From NCBI GenBank assembly GCA_025997215.1, contig BNUH01000083.1:1-12795 (forward strand): DNA of 12,795 nucleotides, in the 5' to 3' direction. Shown here piece after piece: positions 1-4,636 of the stretch. The notes beneath the pieces were generated by a model that saw only the letters and a program-made list of their open reading frames with translations, was not told the DNA's origin and ran no database searches. The stretch is from Clostridia bacterium. Its GTDB lineage: Bacteria > Bacillota_A > Clostridia > Christensenellales > Aristaeellaceae. Numbering within the stretch: position 1 is the first letter of the stretch; each line of letters starts with the position of its first letter. Position numbers and translations under genes: made by a program.

Positions 1-29
1 ACTATTGAGACTAGAGAGGAGGTGCGAGT

Positions 30-251
30 GTGAGGAAAACTCATACGTCAAGTGCTGTAAAACAACGCTATAATGAGAAAGCCTACGATAGACTAGGAGT
101 AACTATCCCAAAGGGCTGTAAAAGCCTCGTAGAACAGGCCGCGTCTGCCGCTGGTGAATCTGTCAACGCGTTCACCAATCATGCGCTATTGGACAAGATA
201 GGCCTACAAGAATGGCCGAAACGAGGCACTACTCACGACGAAGGCGAATAA
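30..251 (+). CDS. Small ribbon-helix-helix (Arc-like) DNA-binding protein
   Basis: A 73-residue basic protein. The GTG start at 30 is chosen because AGGAGGTG (17-24) lies five bases upstream and no other start fits as well. The pattern YDRLGVTIPKG followed by a helix (KSLVEQAASAAGES) and VNAFTNHAL is the beta strand plus two-helix layout of small Arc/MetJ-type ribbon-helix-helix proteins found widely in Bacillota prophages. Members bind operator DNA as dimers through the strand; here that function is inferred from shape and composition only. The basic N-terminus (RKTHTSSAVKQRYNEKAYDR) fits a nucleic-acid-binding protein. It stands alone, with the window edge just upstream and a hairpin over its stop codon. 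Its target and partner are not visible. Confidence 0.72.
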   Translation: MRKTHTSSAVKQRYNEKAYDRLGVTIPKGCKSLVEQAASAAGESVNAFTNHALLDKIGLQEWPKRGTTHDEGE

Positions 252-264
252 CCTTCGCCGTGAG
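232..264 (+). terminator. Hairpin terminator candidate overlapping the stop codon
   Basis: Arms at 232-244 (CTCACGACGAAGG) and 252-264 (CCTTCGCCGTGAG) pair over 13 positions with one A-C mismatch around a 7-base loop that holds the TAA stop of the preceding gene. The following CTATTCTGTT is only moderately T-rich, so this may be a weak terminator or an mRNA-stabilising 3' hairpin. Confidence 0.45.
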
Positions 265-381
265 CTATTCTGTTAGGCCGCTAACGCGTCTGTGCTGGCG
301 TCCATGCTGGCGCTGGCGTGGTCTTGTATGTACTCTACCGCCTGGCGCGCTTTGCTTGCCGCTGTGCTAAACAGATAGGGA

Positions 382-561
382 TCATTGCGTAGCTTCATTG
401 ACCAATAATTGATTGAGGATGCTGTAAGGCTTGCCGCTTGCGCCGCTGCGTGGGCCGTCAACCGTGCCAAACCAGGGCCGCTCCCAGGGTATAACACCTT
501 GATCCAATTGGCTGATAATGTTGTTGGTGATTTCCTCGTACAATTCGCGCTTGTTGATCAT
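382..561 (-). pseudogene. ArdC-like (DUF1738) N-terminal fragment
   Basis: A 59-codon reading frame starting ATG at 561, with a GGGAGG ribosome site about 8 bases upstream (near 570-576). The pattern YEEITNNIISQLDQGVIPW, then RPW, then SGKPYSILNQLLV, matches the N-terminal single-strand-DNA-binding domain of ArdC-type antirestriction proteins, which usually carry a YxxITxxIIxxLExGxxPWxxPW motif and then TGKxYxxxNxLLL. ArdC proteins are commonly around 300 residues with a C-terminal metalloprotease-like domain; here the frame stops at TGA (384-382) just after the LLV motif. Sequence downstream (381-265) does not resume recognisable ArdC in any frame, so this is either a decayed gene or a surviving DNA-binding micro-domain. 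The ribosome site and a strong promoter upstream are intact. Recognition of the family is by eye. Confidence 0.6.
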
Positions 562-724
562 TGTTATACCCTCCCATATATTAATCAGTCGTTATTGTTA
601 CATCGTTCAGCACTTACCTATCTTCGGCGCAGAATGCGCTATTCACTTGGTAGTTACTTATTGGCCGCCGCCAGTACTATGAAGTTTTCAAGCTGCCGTG
701 TATGTGTTCCCTTGATCTGGTATT

Positions 725-753
725 AGTATAGCACGAGAATTCGTGCATTGCAA
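725..753 (-). promoter_or_regulatory. Leftward promoter with operator in the spacer
   Basis: Read on the minus strand: TTGCAA (753-748), a 17-base spacer, then TATACT (730-725). This is near the sigma-A consensus with optimal spacing and points at the ArdC-like fragment, leaving an untranslated leader of roughly 155 bases. The whole of operator O1 (731-746) lies inside the spacer, so a bound repressor would block RNA polymerase. Confidence 0.7.
731..746. promoter_or_regulatory. Operator O1 (palindromic)
   Basis: GCACGA-GAAT-TCGTGC, a perfect 6-bp inverted repeat with a 4-bp centre, placed between the -35 and -10 of the leftward promoter. It is the most symmetric of three related sites. Confidence 0.65.
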
Positions 754-763
754 GATGACAAAT

Positions 764-779
764 GCACTGAATTTCGTGC
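764..779. promoter_or_regulatory. Operator O2 (imperfect palindrome)
   Basis: GCACTGAATTTCGTGC, 12 of 16 positions identical to O1 and with the same GCAC...GTGC outer arms. Its centre is 33 bp from that of O1, about three helical turns, so the same face of the DNA could be occupied. Confidence 0.6.
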
Positions 780-798
780 CAAATATTTGTTAGTTTTG

Positions 799-814
799 CC
801 ACTAGTTTTCGTGC
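799..814. promoter_or_regulatory. Operator O3 (imperfect palindrome)
   Basis: CCACTAGTTTTCGTGC, 12 of 16 identical to O1 with a conserved right half (TCGTGC). Its centre is 35 bp from O2. It covers the position where the -35 of the rightward promoter should be, consistent with repression or autoregulation of the downstream repressor gene. Confidence 0.55.
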
Positions 815-831
815 AGATGATGCGCTATAAT
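803..831 (+). promoter_or_regulatory. Rightward promoter for the repressor/TA cassette
   Basis: A perfect TATAAT at 826-831 lies about 40 bases ahead of the TTG start at 871. At 17-bp spacing the -35 would be TAGTTT (803-808), a poor match, so the promoter is probably weaker than the leftward one or helped by a bound activator. O3 overlaps this -35 region. Confidence 0.55.
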
Positions 832-870
832 ATTAATGGTTAAGTAATACGAGGTGAACGGAGTGGTTGA

Positions 871-1158
871 TTGGCTCGCGGTTTCATCAAATATGATAAG
901 ACCATAGCGAAGTTGCGCGAATCTGGTATCACATATGCGACTGTTCGCAAGTGGGAAAACTTTGGTCAATCCGCGATGACTGCTATATTAAGCGGTCGGA
1001 GCGAAAAGGCCAATGGGCGTAAGCATGGTTCCTCTCTCAACACAGAGACAATCGCTACTTTATGTCACTATCTGAAGTGTCAGCCAGGCGACTTGCTAGA
1101 GTATGTGGAAGATGATCAGACCGATTCCAACATTGAAAGGGGCGAACCTAATGCCTGA
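871..1158 (+). CDS. Cro/CI-type HTH repressor (XRE family)
   Basis: A 95-residue protein with a helix-turn-helix fold of the Cro/C1 small-repressor kind: helix 1 near residues 9-17, a turn/recognition region around 25-40 (WENFGQSAMTAILSG), then TETIATLCHYLKCQPGDLLEYVED near 62-83, the hallmark C-terminal helices of this group. An unusual basic insert, GRSEKANGRKHG, lies between the recognition helix and helix 4. TTG at 871 is the only usable start because an in-frame TGA sits at 868-870; GGAG (860-863) is the likely ribosome site. The gene lies directly downstream of three operators and a promoter, so it most likely encodes the regulator that binds them. The stop overlaps the next gene by 8 bases. 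It lacks a peptidase or other C-terminal domain, so induction by RecA-type cleavage is not expected from this protein alone. Confidence 0.8.
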   Translation: MARGFIKYDKTIAKLRESGITYATVRKWENFGQSAMTAILSGRSEKANGRKHGSSLNTETIATLCHYLKCQPGDLLEYVEDDQTDSNIERGEPNA

Positions 1159-1417
1159 ATTATGCCGATTCGACGGAATAACGATTCATATGTATTCTGA
1201 GCCGACTACCCCGCATAAACTACCACATCTGCATGCATATTACCAAGATATGCAGGCGATCGTATCGCTCGACGGCTTTCTTCTTAGCGGTGACTTACCG
1301 TCGAGAAAACTTGCAGCGTTACAAGTATGGATTGAGAAGAGGAAAGAGGAGTTAATGGAGGACTGGGAATTACTATTAATCGGTAAACCTTTTAAGAAAA
1401 TCTCTCCACTGAAGTGA
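1151..1417 (+). CDS. DUF4160 family protein (putative toxin-antitoxin component)
   Basis: An 88-residue protein starting ATG at 1151 with an AAAGGGG ribosome site (1136-1142). It shows the full DUF4160 pattern: MPELCRFDGITIHMY, the PHLHAYYQDMQAIVSLDG block, a GDLPSRKL segment, then WIEKRKEELMEDWELLLIGK and a KKISPL end. The conserved histidines of PHLHA (within residues 30-37) are present. DUF4160 is almost always found beside DUF2442, as here, and the pair is regarded as a likely toxin-antitoxin-type module; the biochemical activity is not established. A longer in-frame extension upstream (from 1103) overlaps the repressor gene and lacks a ribosome site, so it was not used. Overlap with the repressor stop and the short gap to the next gene imply one operon. 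Confidence 0.82.
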   Translation: MPELCRFDGITIHMYSEPTTPHKLPHLHAYYQDMQAIVSLDGFLLSGDLPSRKLAALQVWIEKRKEELMEDWELLLIGKPFKKISPLK

Positions 1418-1424
1418 GGTGGGT

Positions 1425-1667
1425 ATGATGGAACCTACGGCAATATCTGTTGAACCTTTGGCCGATTACTGTTTGCGGGTAGTTTTCAAAAATGGCGAAA
1501 CTCGCTGTTTTGACGTCAAGCCATATTTTTCTTTAGAATGGTATCAGGAACTGGTTGATATTGAATTGTTTAACACAATTCATGTCGCTGAATACACCTT
1601 AGAATGGAAAAACGGCCAAGATTTGGCTCCCGATTGCTTGTACGCGAATTCGATTCCGTGTACCTGA
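1425..1667 (+). CDS. DUF2442 family protein (partner of DUF4160)
   Basis: An 80-residue protein. ATG codons at 1425 and 1428 both fit the GAGGTG ribosome site at 1416-1421; a GTG at 1419 lies inside that site and is unlikely. Domain signs are AISVEPLADYCLRVVFKNGE, FDVKPYF, and the closing EWKNGQDLAPDCLYANS, which is the usual C-terminal signature (W.NG.D..P..LY) of DUF2442. The family is small (about 75-90 residues), so this copy is full length. It is encoded 7 bases after DUF4160 and is probably its antitoxin-like partner. Its last codons abut a fossil fragment of another repressor gene (1664-1708), so the 3' end coincides with a recombination junction. Confidence 0.78.
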   Translation: MMEPTAISVEPLADYCLRVVFKNGETRCFDVKPYFSLEWYQELVDIELFNTIHVAEYTLEWKNGQDLAPDCLYANSIPCT

Positions 1668-1708
1668 TAGAGTACGTCAAAGATGATGAGACGAAGGAGG
1701 AGACATGA
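1664..1708 (+). pseudogene. Fossil 3' end of a second XRE repressor gene
   Basis: In a frame different from DUF2442, this stretch reads LIEYVKDDETKEET then TGA. That matches LLEYVEDDQTDS at the end of the intact repressor (DNA 1090-1128), with roughly 23 of 30 bases identical. The TGA overlaps the ATG of the PIN gene in an ATGA, as expected if a complete repressor gene once preceded and was coupled to the PIN gene. The upstream part is missing, replaced by the DUF4160-DUF2442 pair. Confidence 0.55.
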
Positions 1709-2190
1709 GGAAGCTAAAGCTATACCTGGATACATCGGTAATCAGCCATTTGGATGCCCCGGATGTGCCGGAGAAGATGGCGGATACTTTGTCATTTTGG
1801 TCAGCAGTTCGTGCTGGTCGGTATGATATCGTATTATCATCCGTAACTACAGCGGAATTAGCGCGTTGTAGCGAACCTAAGCGTACAGTCTTGAATACCT
1901 TATTAAGTGAGGTAGACTTTGACATTGTACCTGCGGATGATCGTGTGTTGGAGATAGCTAACCGTTTTCTCGAAATGGGGATATTGCATCCGAAAAGTTT
2001 TGATGATTGTCAGCATATAGCAGCGGCAATCGTTAGTAGATGCGATGCGATTGTGTCGTGGAATTTTAAGCACATCGTTAATCATCGAACTATGGGCGGC
2101 GTCAGAGTGATAGCCGTTATGGAACATTTACCCGACATGCTTGTCATGTCTCCATCGAGCTTCATGGAAGGCGATAAAGATGATACATGA
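1705..2190 (+). CDS. PIN-domain ribonuclease, putative VapC-like toxin
   Basis: A 161-residue protein starting ATG at 1705, with a strong AAGGAGGAG ribosome site (1695-1703). It has the PIN core: LYLDTSVISHL with Asp9 at the first acidic position, TTAELARC with Glu51, FDDCQHIAAAI with Asp101, and a closing VSWNFKHIVN. These acidic residues coordinate metal in PIN endonucleases, and many solitary members with this length are toxins that cut RNA. The WNFKH form, with Asn instead of Asp at the last position, is common in the subgroup. The next gene overlaps it by 11 bases and is likely its partner; a reversed toxin-first order is inferred. Substrate RNA is unknown. It could also be a housekeeping PIN protein, but the neighbourhood argues for a toxin-antitoxin role. 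Confidence 0.8.
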   Translation: MRKLKLYLDTSVISHLDAPDVPEKMADTLSFWSAVRAGRYDIVLSSVTTAELARCSEPKRTVLNTLLSEVDFDIVPADDRVLEIANRFLEMGILHPKSFDDCQHIAAAIVSRCDAIVSWNFKHIVNHRTMGGVRVIAVMEHLPDMLVMSPSSFMEGDKDDT

Positions 2191-2380
2191 ATTGCCGCCT
2201 CCAACACTTTCTCCCGCGTTCACAATCGATGATATACATCGAATCCGTGAATGGAACTATGAGCGGCTTAAAGATGCCACAAACGAGGAGCGGATTGCTG
2301 ATACTCACCGCGCCTATTTGGAAGCGTTGCGTGTACTCGGATGGACAAATCGATCAAAGCTGGGCAGGTCGGATAGATGA
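2180..2380 (+). CDS. Small antitoxin-like partner of the PIN protein
   Basis: A 66-residue protein starting ATG at 2180, with GGAAGG (2166-2171) eight bases upstream; a longer frame from 2141 has no ribosome site. After a proline-rich lead (HELPPPTLSPAF) comes TIDDIHRIREWNYERLKDAT and a helical stretch NEERIADTHRAYLEALRVLG. This short, charged, largely helical layout, including the D-I-H-x-[IL]-R-x-x-N pattern, is typical of small proteins coded just after PIN toxins. It overlaps the PIN gene by 11 bases, so the two are translationally coupled. No DNA-binding domain is obvious. The last dozen residues (WTNRSKLGRSDR) look unlike the family and may result from a frame change near the junction with the second copy. 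Confidence 0.62.
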   Translation: MIHELPPPTLSPAFTIDDIHRIREWNYERLKDATNEERIADTHRAYLEALRVLGWTNRSKLGRSDR

Positions 2381-2385
2381 TCTAG

Positions 2386-2550
2386 ACAGTCGATGATATA
2401 CATGATCTGCGTGTTCGTATGTGGGAAAACTACAGCCGTATGCCGCCGGATGAGGTACGGCGTGTGATTAAGGAAAACGCCGATCGTGTTTGGCGAGAGA
2501 TAGATGCACTGCGCAACATACTTGTCGATAAAGTAGAACCTTTACGTTAA
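2386..2550 (+). pseudogene. Degenerate second copy of the antitoxin-like gene
   Basis: From 2386 the frame reads TVDDIHDLRVRMWENYSRM and on through PDEVRRVIKENADRVW to TAA at 2548-2550. It aligns with TIDDIHRIREWNYERLKDAT of the preceding gene, and the DNA CGATGATATACAT is shared by both. An in-frame TAG (2383-2385) directly precedes the homology and no ATG, GTG or TTG lies at its start; the first ATG (2419) would remove the conserved motif. It is therefore a 5'-truncated tandem copy, although the rest of the frame remains open. Confidence 0.6.
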
Positions 2551-2564
2551 GGGAGGTAATAACC

Positions 2565-2675
2565 ATGTACGAACGTGATGGCATCGTGTATGCAGGAGAA
2601 CCCGAACCAGTTTTGTCGGTTCCAGAATGGTTACAAGAACACGGCGAAAGGATGTCAACCGCTCACAATTTGTGA
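2565..2675 (+). CDS. 36-codon ORF, possible internally deleted DUF2442 remnant
   Basis: ATG at 2565 has a good ribosome site, GGGAGG (2551-2556), eight bases upstream. The start, MYERDGIVYAGEPEPVLSV, resembles the leader of the longer DUF2442 proteins (xDGIxYAGEP), and the following PEWLQEHGE resembles their C-terminus (APExLYEHG). The central 50 or so residues are missing, as if by internal deletion. Reading-frame evidence is too short to be sure; it may be a non-functional relic or an unrelated small peptide. It follows the degenerate antitoxin copy by 14 bases. Confidence 0.35.
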   Translation: MYERDGIVYAGEPEPVLSVPEWLQEHGERMSTAHNL

Positions 2676-2957
2676 CCGGTTGAAGCCTCTTTTTCGCGTC
2701 CGTCTGCGGCAGATATACGTCGGCAATAATAACGCCATTCCTCCGAACCGGAATTGCATAAAAGGTGTGAATTATGCGCAAATTCGGATCAATCCGGTAT
2801 AATATTCACTAGATTACGCTGGACAATACTGCATAATACTCGATGCAGCATAATGCACAAGTATAGCGACATTTTATCGACATATCAATCACTATGACTT
2901 CGCGAAAGGTTTCTTTCGCGAATAATATTGGCCTGCATTTGAAACAAGCAGCCAAAC
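2676..2957. other. Gene-poor junction between TA block and phage late operon
   Basis: No convincing gene is seen on either strand. It holds a TATAAT at 2798-2803 without a good -35, a small inverted repeat CTGCAT/ATGCAG (2829-2834 and 2843-2848), and a perfect hairpin at 2899-2922. It is AT-richer than the phage genes to the right. It could contain an attachment site or the boundary between modules, but nothing proves it. Confidence 0.5.
2899..2922. repeat. Perfect 10-bp inverted repeat
   Basis: TTCGCGAAAG (2899-2908) and CTTTCGCGAA (2913-2922) pair perfectly around a GTTT loop. It is not followed by a T-run on either strand, so it is a poor intrinsic terminator by itself; a protein-binding or attachment role is possible. 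Confidence 0.55.
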
Positions 2958-2958
2958 G

Positions 2959-2985
2959 AAAAAAAGCCCCGCACGCTGGCGGGGC
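2959..2985 (-). terminator. Rho-independent terminator of the late operon
   Basis: Arms GCCCCGC at 2966-2972 and GCGGGGC at 2979-2985 form a 7-bp all-GC stem with a 6-base loop. Read on the minus strand it is followed by seven T residues (2965-2959). It sits just after the stop of the last lysis gene (2992), closing the minus-strand operon. Confidence 0.9.
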
Positions 2986-2991
2986 ATAACC

Positions 2992-3351
2992 TCATTCCGA
3001 TATAGTATCCGCCGTCTCCGGCGTAACGCTTGCCAATCCTTCGATTAGCTCTGCGTACTCCGGCACATCAGCCCATGTATGCCTCAATCGATACACAGCC
3101 GATTCGATGTCGACCTCGTCTGCGTCGATACCGCGCGTCGAAAGCCATTCCTTGACGGCCTCCATTTTCTGTTTACCGTTTTGACCGCCAAACACCTGCT
3201 CTGCAGCCGCGACGAATATATCGATCGCGCCGTTGAATGCCTTCTGCTGTTCAAGCGAGGTGTGCGCCTTGATCCATGGCACGATATACCGCGTAATAAT
3301 GGCGACAGCAATCGCCACGACAATCTCCACAACCATAGTCTGGATATTCAT
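2992..3351 (-). CDS. LLH-family phage holin
   Basis: A 119-residue protein. ATG at 3351 is chosen because GAGGTGAGGG precedes it directly; a longer frame from 3450 runs into the endolysin gene and has no ribosome site. One hydrophobic segment at the N-terminus (about residues 5-24, VVEIVVAIAVAIITRYIVPW) is followed by a charged helical region: AFNGAIDIFVAAAEQVFGG, then QKMEAVKEWLSTRGIDADEVDIESAV. A single membrane anchor plus the long AEQ...K..A..WL helix is the layout of holins of the Lactobacillus LL-H type. Holins open the membrane for the endolysin; single-TM members of this group may instead tune the timing. The tail TPETADTISE is acidic. It is the last gene of the operon, 16 bases after the endolysin stop. 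Confidence 0.72.
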   Translation of the reverse strand: MNIQTMVVEIVVAIAVAIITRYIVPWIKAHTSLEQQKAFNGAIDIFVAAAEQVFGGQNGKQKMEAVKEWLSTRGIDADEVDIESAVYRLRHTWADVPEYAELIEGLASVTPETADTISE

Positions 3352-3367
3352 ACCCTCACCTCTACTC

Positions 3368-4315
3368 TTAATCTCCGCGAATGGCGTTGATGATCCTGCG
3401 GAACACATTGGGCTTCTTAGGCACAACTGGCGGCGTAGGCATCGTAACATTCACGACGATCGGTTGACCCGCCGCATTATTCACCGGCGGTTGTATAAAC
3501 GATTGATGATAAGCCGGCTGCGTCTGCTCATACGCCGCGACGTACTCCGAACTGACCCACCCTGTAAACGTCTGCCCGCTAGCGTTCGCCCAGTGCGTTT
3601 GATACCAACCATCCACGGCGGCGGTAATGTCAATGATAGACCCGGCGGGGATCATGAGCATGTACTCGCCGTTTGTTTTGGGTGTTTTGCGCATACGCAA
3701 CCCGCCGCCAGCCGTAACCTGCCCGCGTTTGGGGAAAACAACGGCTTGCGGAGCGCTAATCATGACGTCCTGCGGCGCGCTGGATTCAACGCTCGATACC
3801 GTTACCCCTGCAACCGCAGCAGGCTCACCCTCCACCGACTGCATACCAACCGCGCCCCCTTTACCCGTATAATCCACGCATTTAAGCCATGCGGCGTGCG
3901 TCCACGCGTTTTTGAGCGTGGACGGGAACACACCGTCCCTTGAATAGCTTGCATGCACAATTACCTGATCCTTCGCCCATCCGGGCTGGTTCCCGACGTA
4001 CACCCCGACGTGTTCATAATCCCCGTCCGGCCATTGAGCGGACGGCGCGGCCTTGATATACACCAGCGCGCCCGGAACCAGCCGCCCCTGCATGCGCGCT
4101 TCCTGAAGCGTGCCCGTCCATTGCATCGACTGCCGCCATGCGGTATTGCTGCCCCTAGGGATATCCTCCTTACGACCGCCTAATTCCTGTACGCACCAGC
4201 CGATCATGTTGATGCAGTCCGTGCCTCTGTCCGACCTGCCGCCCAAAAGGTACGGAATAGGCGGCGTGCGAACCTTCGCCGCCGCCTTTCTCGCTAATTC
4301 CCCCGCGCTGATCAT
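3368..4315 (-). CDS. Endolysin: NlpC/P60 peptidase with SH3 domain
   Basis: A 315-residue protein whose ATG lies in an ATGA overlap with the upstream holin. The N-terminal NlpC/P60 domain (about 1-145) shows YLLGGRSDRGTDCINMIGWC with catalytic Cys34, YEHVGVYVG with His102, and VIVHAS with His121, the expected triad order for a D,L-endopeptidase cutting stem peptides of peptidoglycan. A linker follows, then an SH3-type wall-binding domain near 200-260 (GGGLRMRKTP, VDGWYQTHW, TGWVSSEYVA). The C-terminus, KKPNVFRRIINAIRGD, is basic and amphipathic and follows a proline-rich stretch. No signal peptide is seen, so export depends on a holin. Its place between two holin genes supports a lysis role. 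Confidence 0.9.
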   Translation of the reverse strand: MISAGELARKAAAKVRTPPIPYLLGGRSDRGTDCINMIGWCVQELGGRKEDIPRGSNTAWRQSMQWTGTLQEARMQGRLVPGALVYIKAAPSAQWPDGDYEHVGVYVGNQPGWAKDQVIVHASYSRDGVFPSTLKNAWTHAAWLKCVDYTGKGGAVGMQSVEGEPAAVAGVTVSSVESSAPQDVMISAPQAVVFPKRGQVTAGGGLRMRKTPKTNGEYMLMIPAGSIIDITAAVDGWYQTHWANASGQTFTGWVSSEYVAAYEQTQPAYHQSFIQPPVNNAAGQPIVVNVTMPTPPVVPKKPNVFRRIINAIRGD

Positions 4316-4626
4316 TTAGCACCATCTTCCTTGTCCTGGGTAAGTTTCGTGCCCGTCTTTTTTTCGACGATCGTGGCCAGCCAGTCAAGGACCGTTGGCC
4401 CGACCCATCCGGCAATGCCCGCAGCGGCGAACGCCCAGCCAGGTTTGATCTCGGCCTCACGCGTAATCCAGTAAAAAATGAGGCCCATAAACCCGGCCAC
4501 GAACAGCTCGCCTAGAACGCGGCCAATCTGCAGCGGTTTGTCGCCCTTATTAAGCATTCTTGCCATAGCACCAGCCACCGCCATCAAAATATGGATAAGC
4601 GCGGCCATCTCGTCGTTTTCCTGCAT
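4312..4626 (-). CDS. Phage holin, LydA-like
   Basis: A 104-residue membrane protein starting ATG at 4626 with TAGGAGG seven bases upstream. Three hydrophobic segments are visible: residues about 8-25, 37-55 (VLGELFVAGFMGLIFYWIT) and 63-80 (GWAFAAAGIAGWVGPTVL), then a charged tail rich in Lys, Asp and Glu. The pattern GELFVAGFMG ... AAGIAGWVG resembles the LydA-type holin group known from phage P1. It should form membrane lesions that release the endolysin. The gene overlaps the endolysin start by ATGA. A second Met at residue 7 (MAALIHILMAV) offers a possible alternative start that would drop the acidic MQENDE leader. Confidence 0.75.
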   Translation of the reverse strand: MQENDEMAALIHILMAVAGAMARMLNKGDKPLQIGRVLGELFVAGFMGLIFYWITREAEIKPGWAFAAAGIAGWVGPTVLDWLATIVEKKTGTKLTQDKEDGAK

Positions 4627-4636
4627 GGCCCGCCTC

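Noticed and set aside
273..497. 74-codon minus-strand frame overlapping the ArdC-like fragment
   Set aside because: It has no ribosome site, shares its first part with the ArdC-like frame in another register, and has an Ala/Ser-rich composition without recognisable motifs.
409..726. 105-codon plus-strand frame across the ArdC-like fragment and its leader
   Set aside because: It is antisense to a frame with clear family motifs and a good ribosome site, and its protein resembles nothing known.
2542..2802. Overlapping 75-79 codon frames on both strands
   Set aside because: No ribosome site ahead of either and no family resemblance; the 36-codon ORF at 2565 has the only good ribosome site there.
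3233..3943. 236-codon plus-strand ORF antisense to the endolysin
   Set aside because: Arg/Ala/Pro-rich shadow of a GC-rich gene; the minus frame carries a full catalytic triad and SH3 domain.
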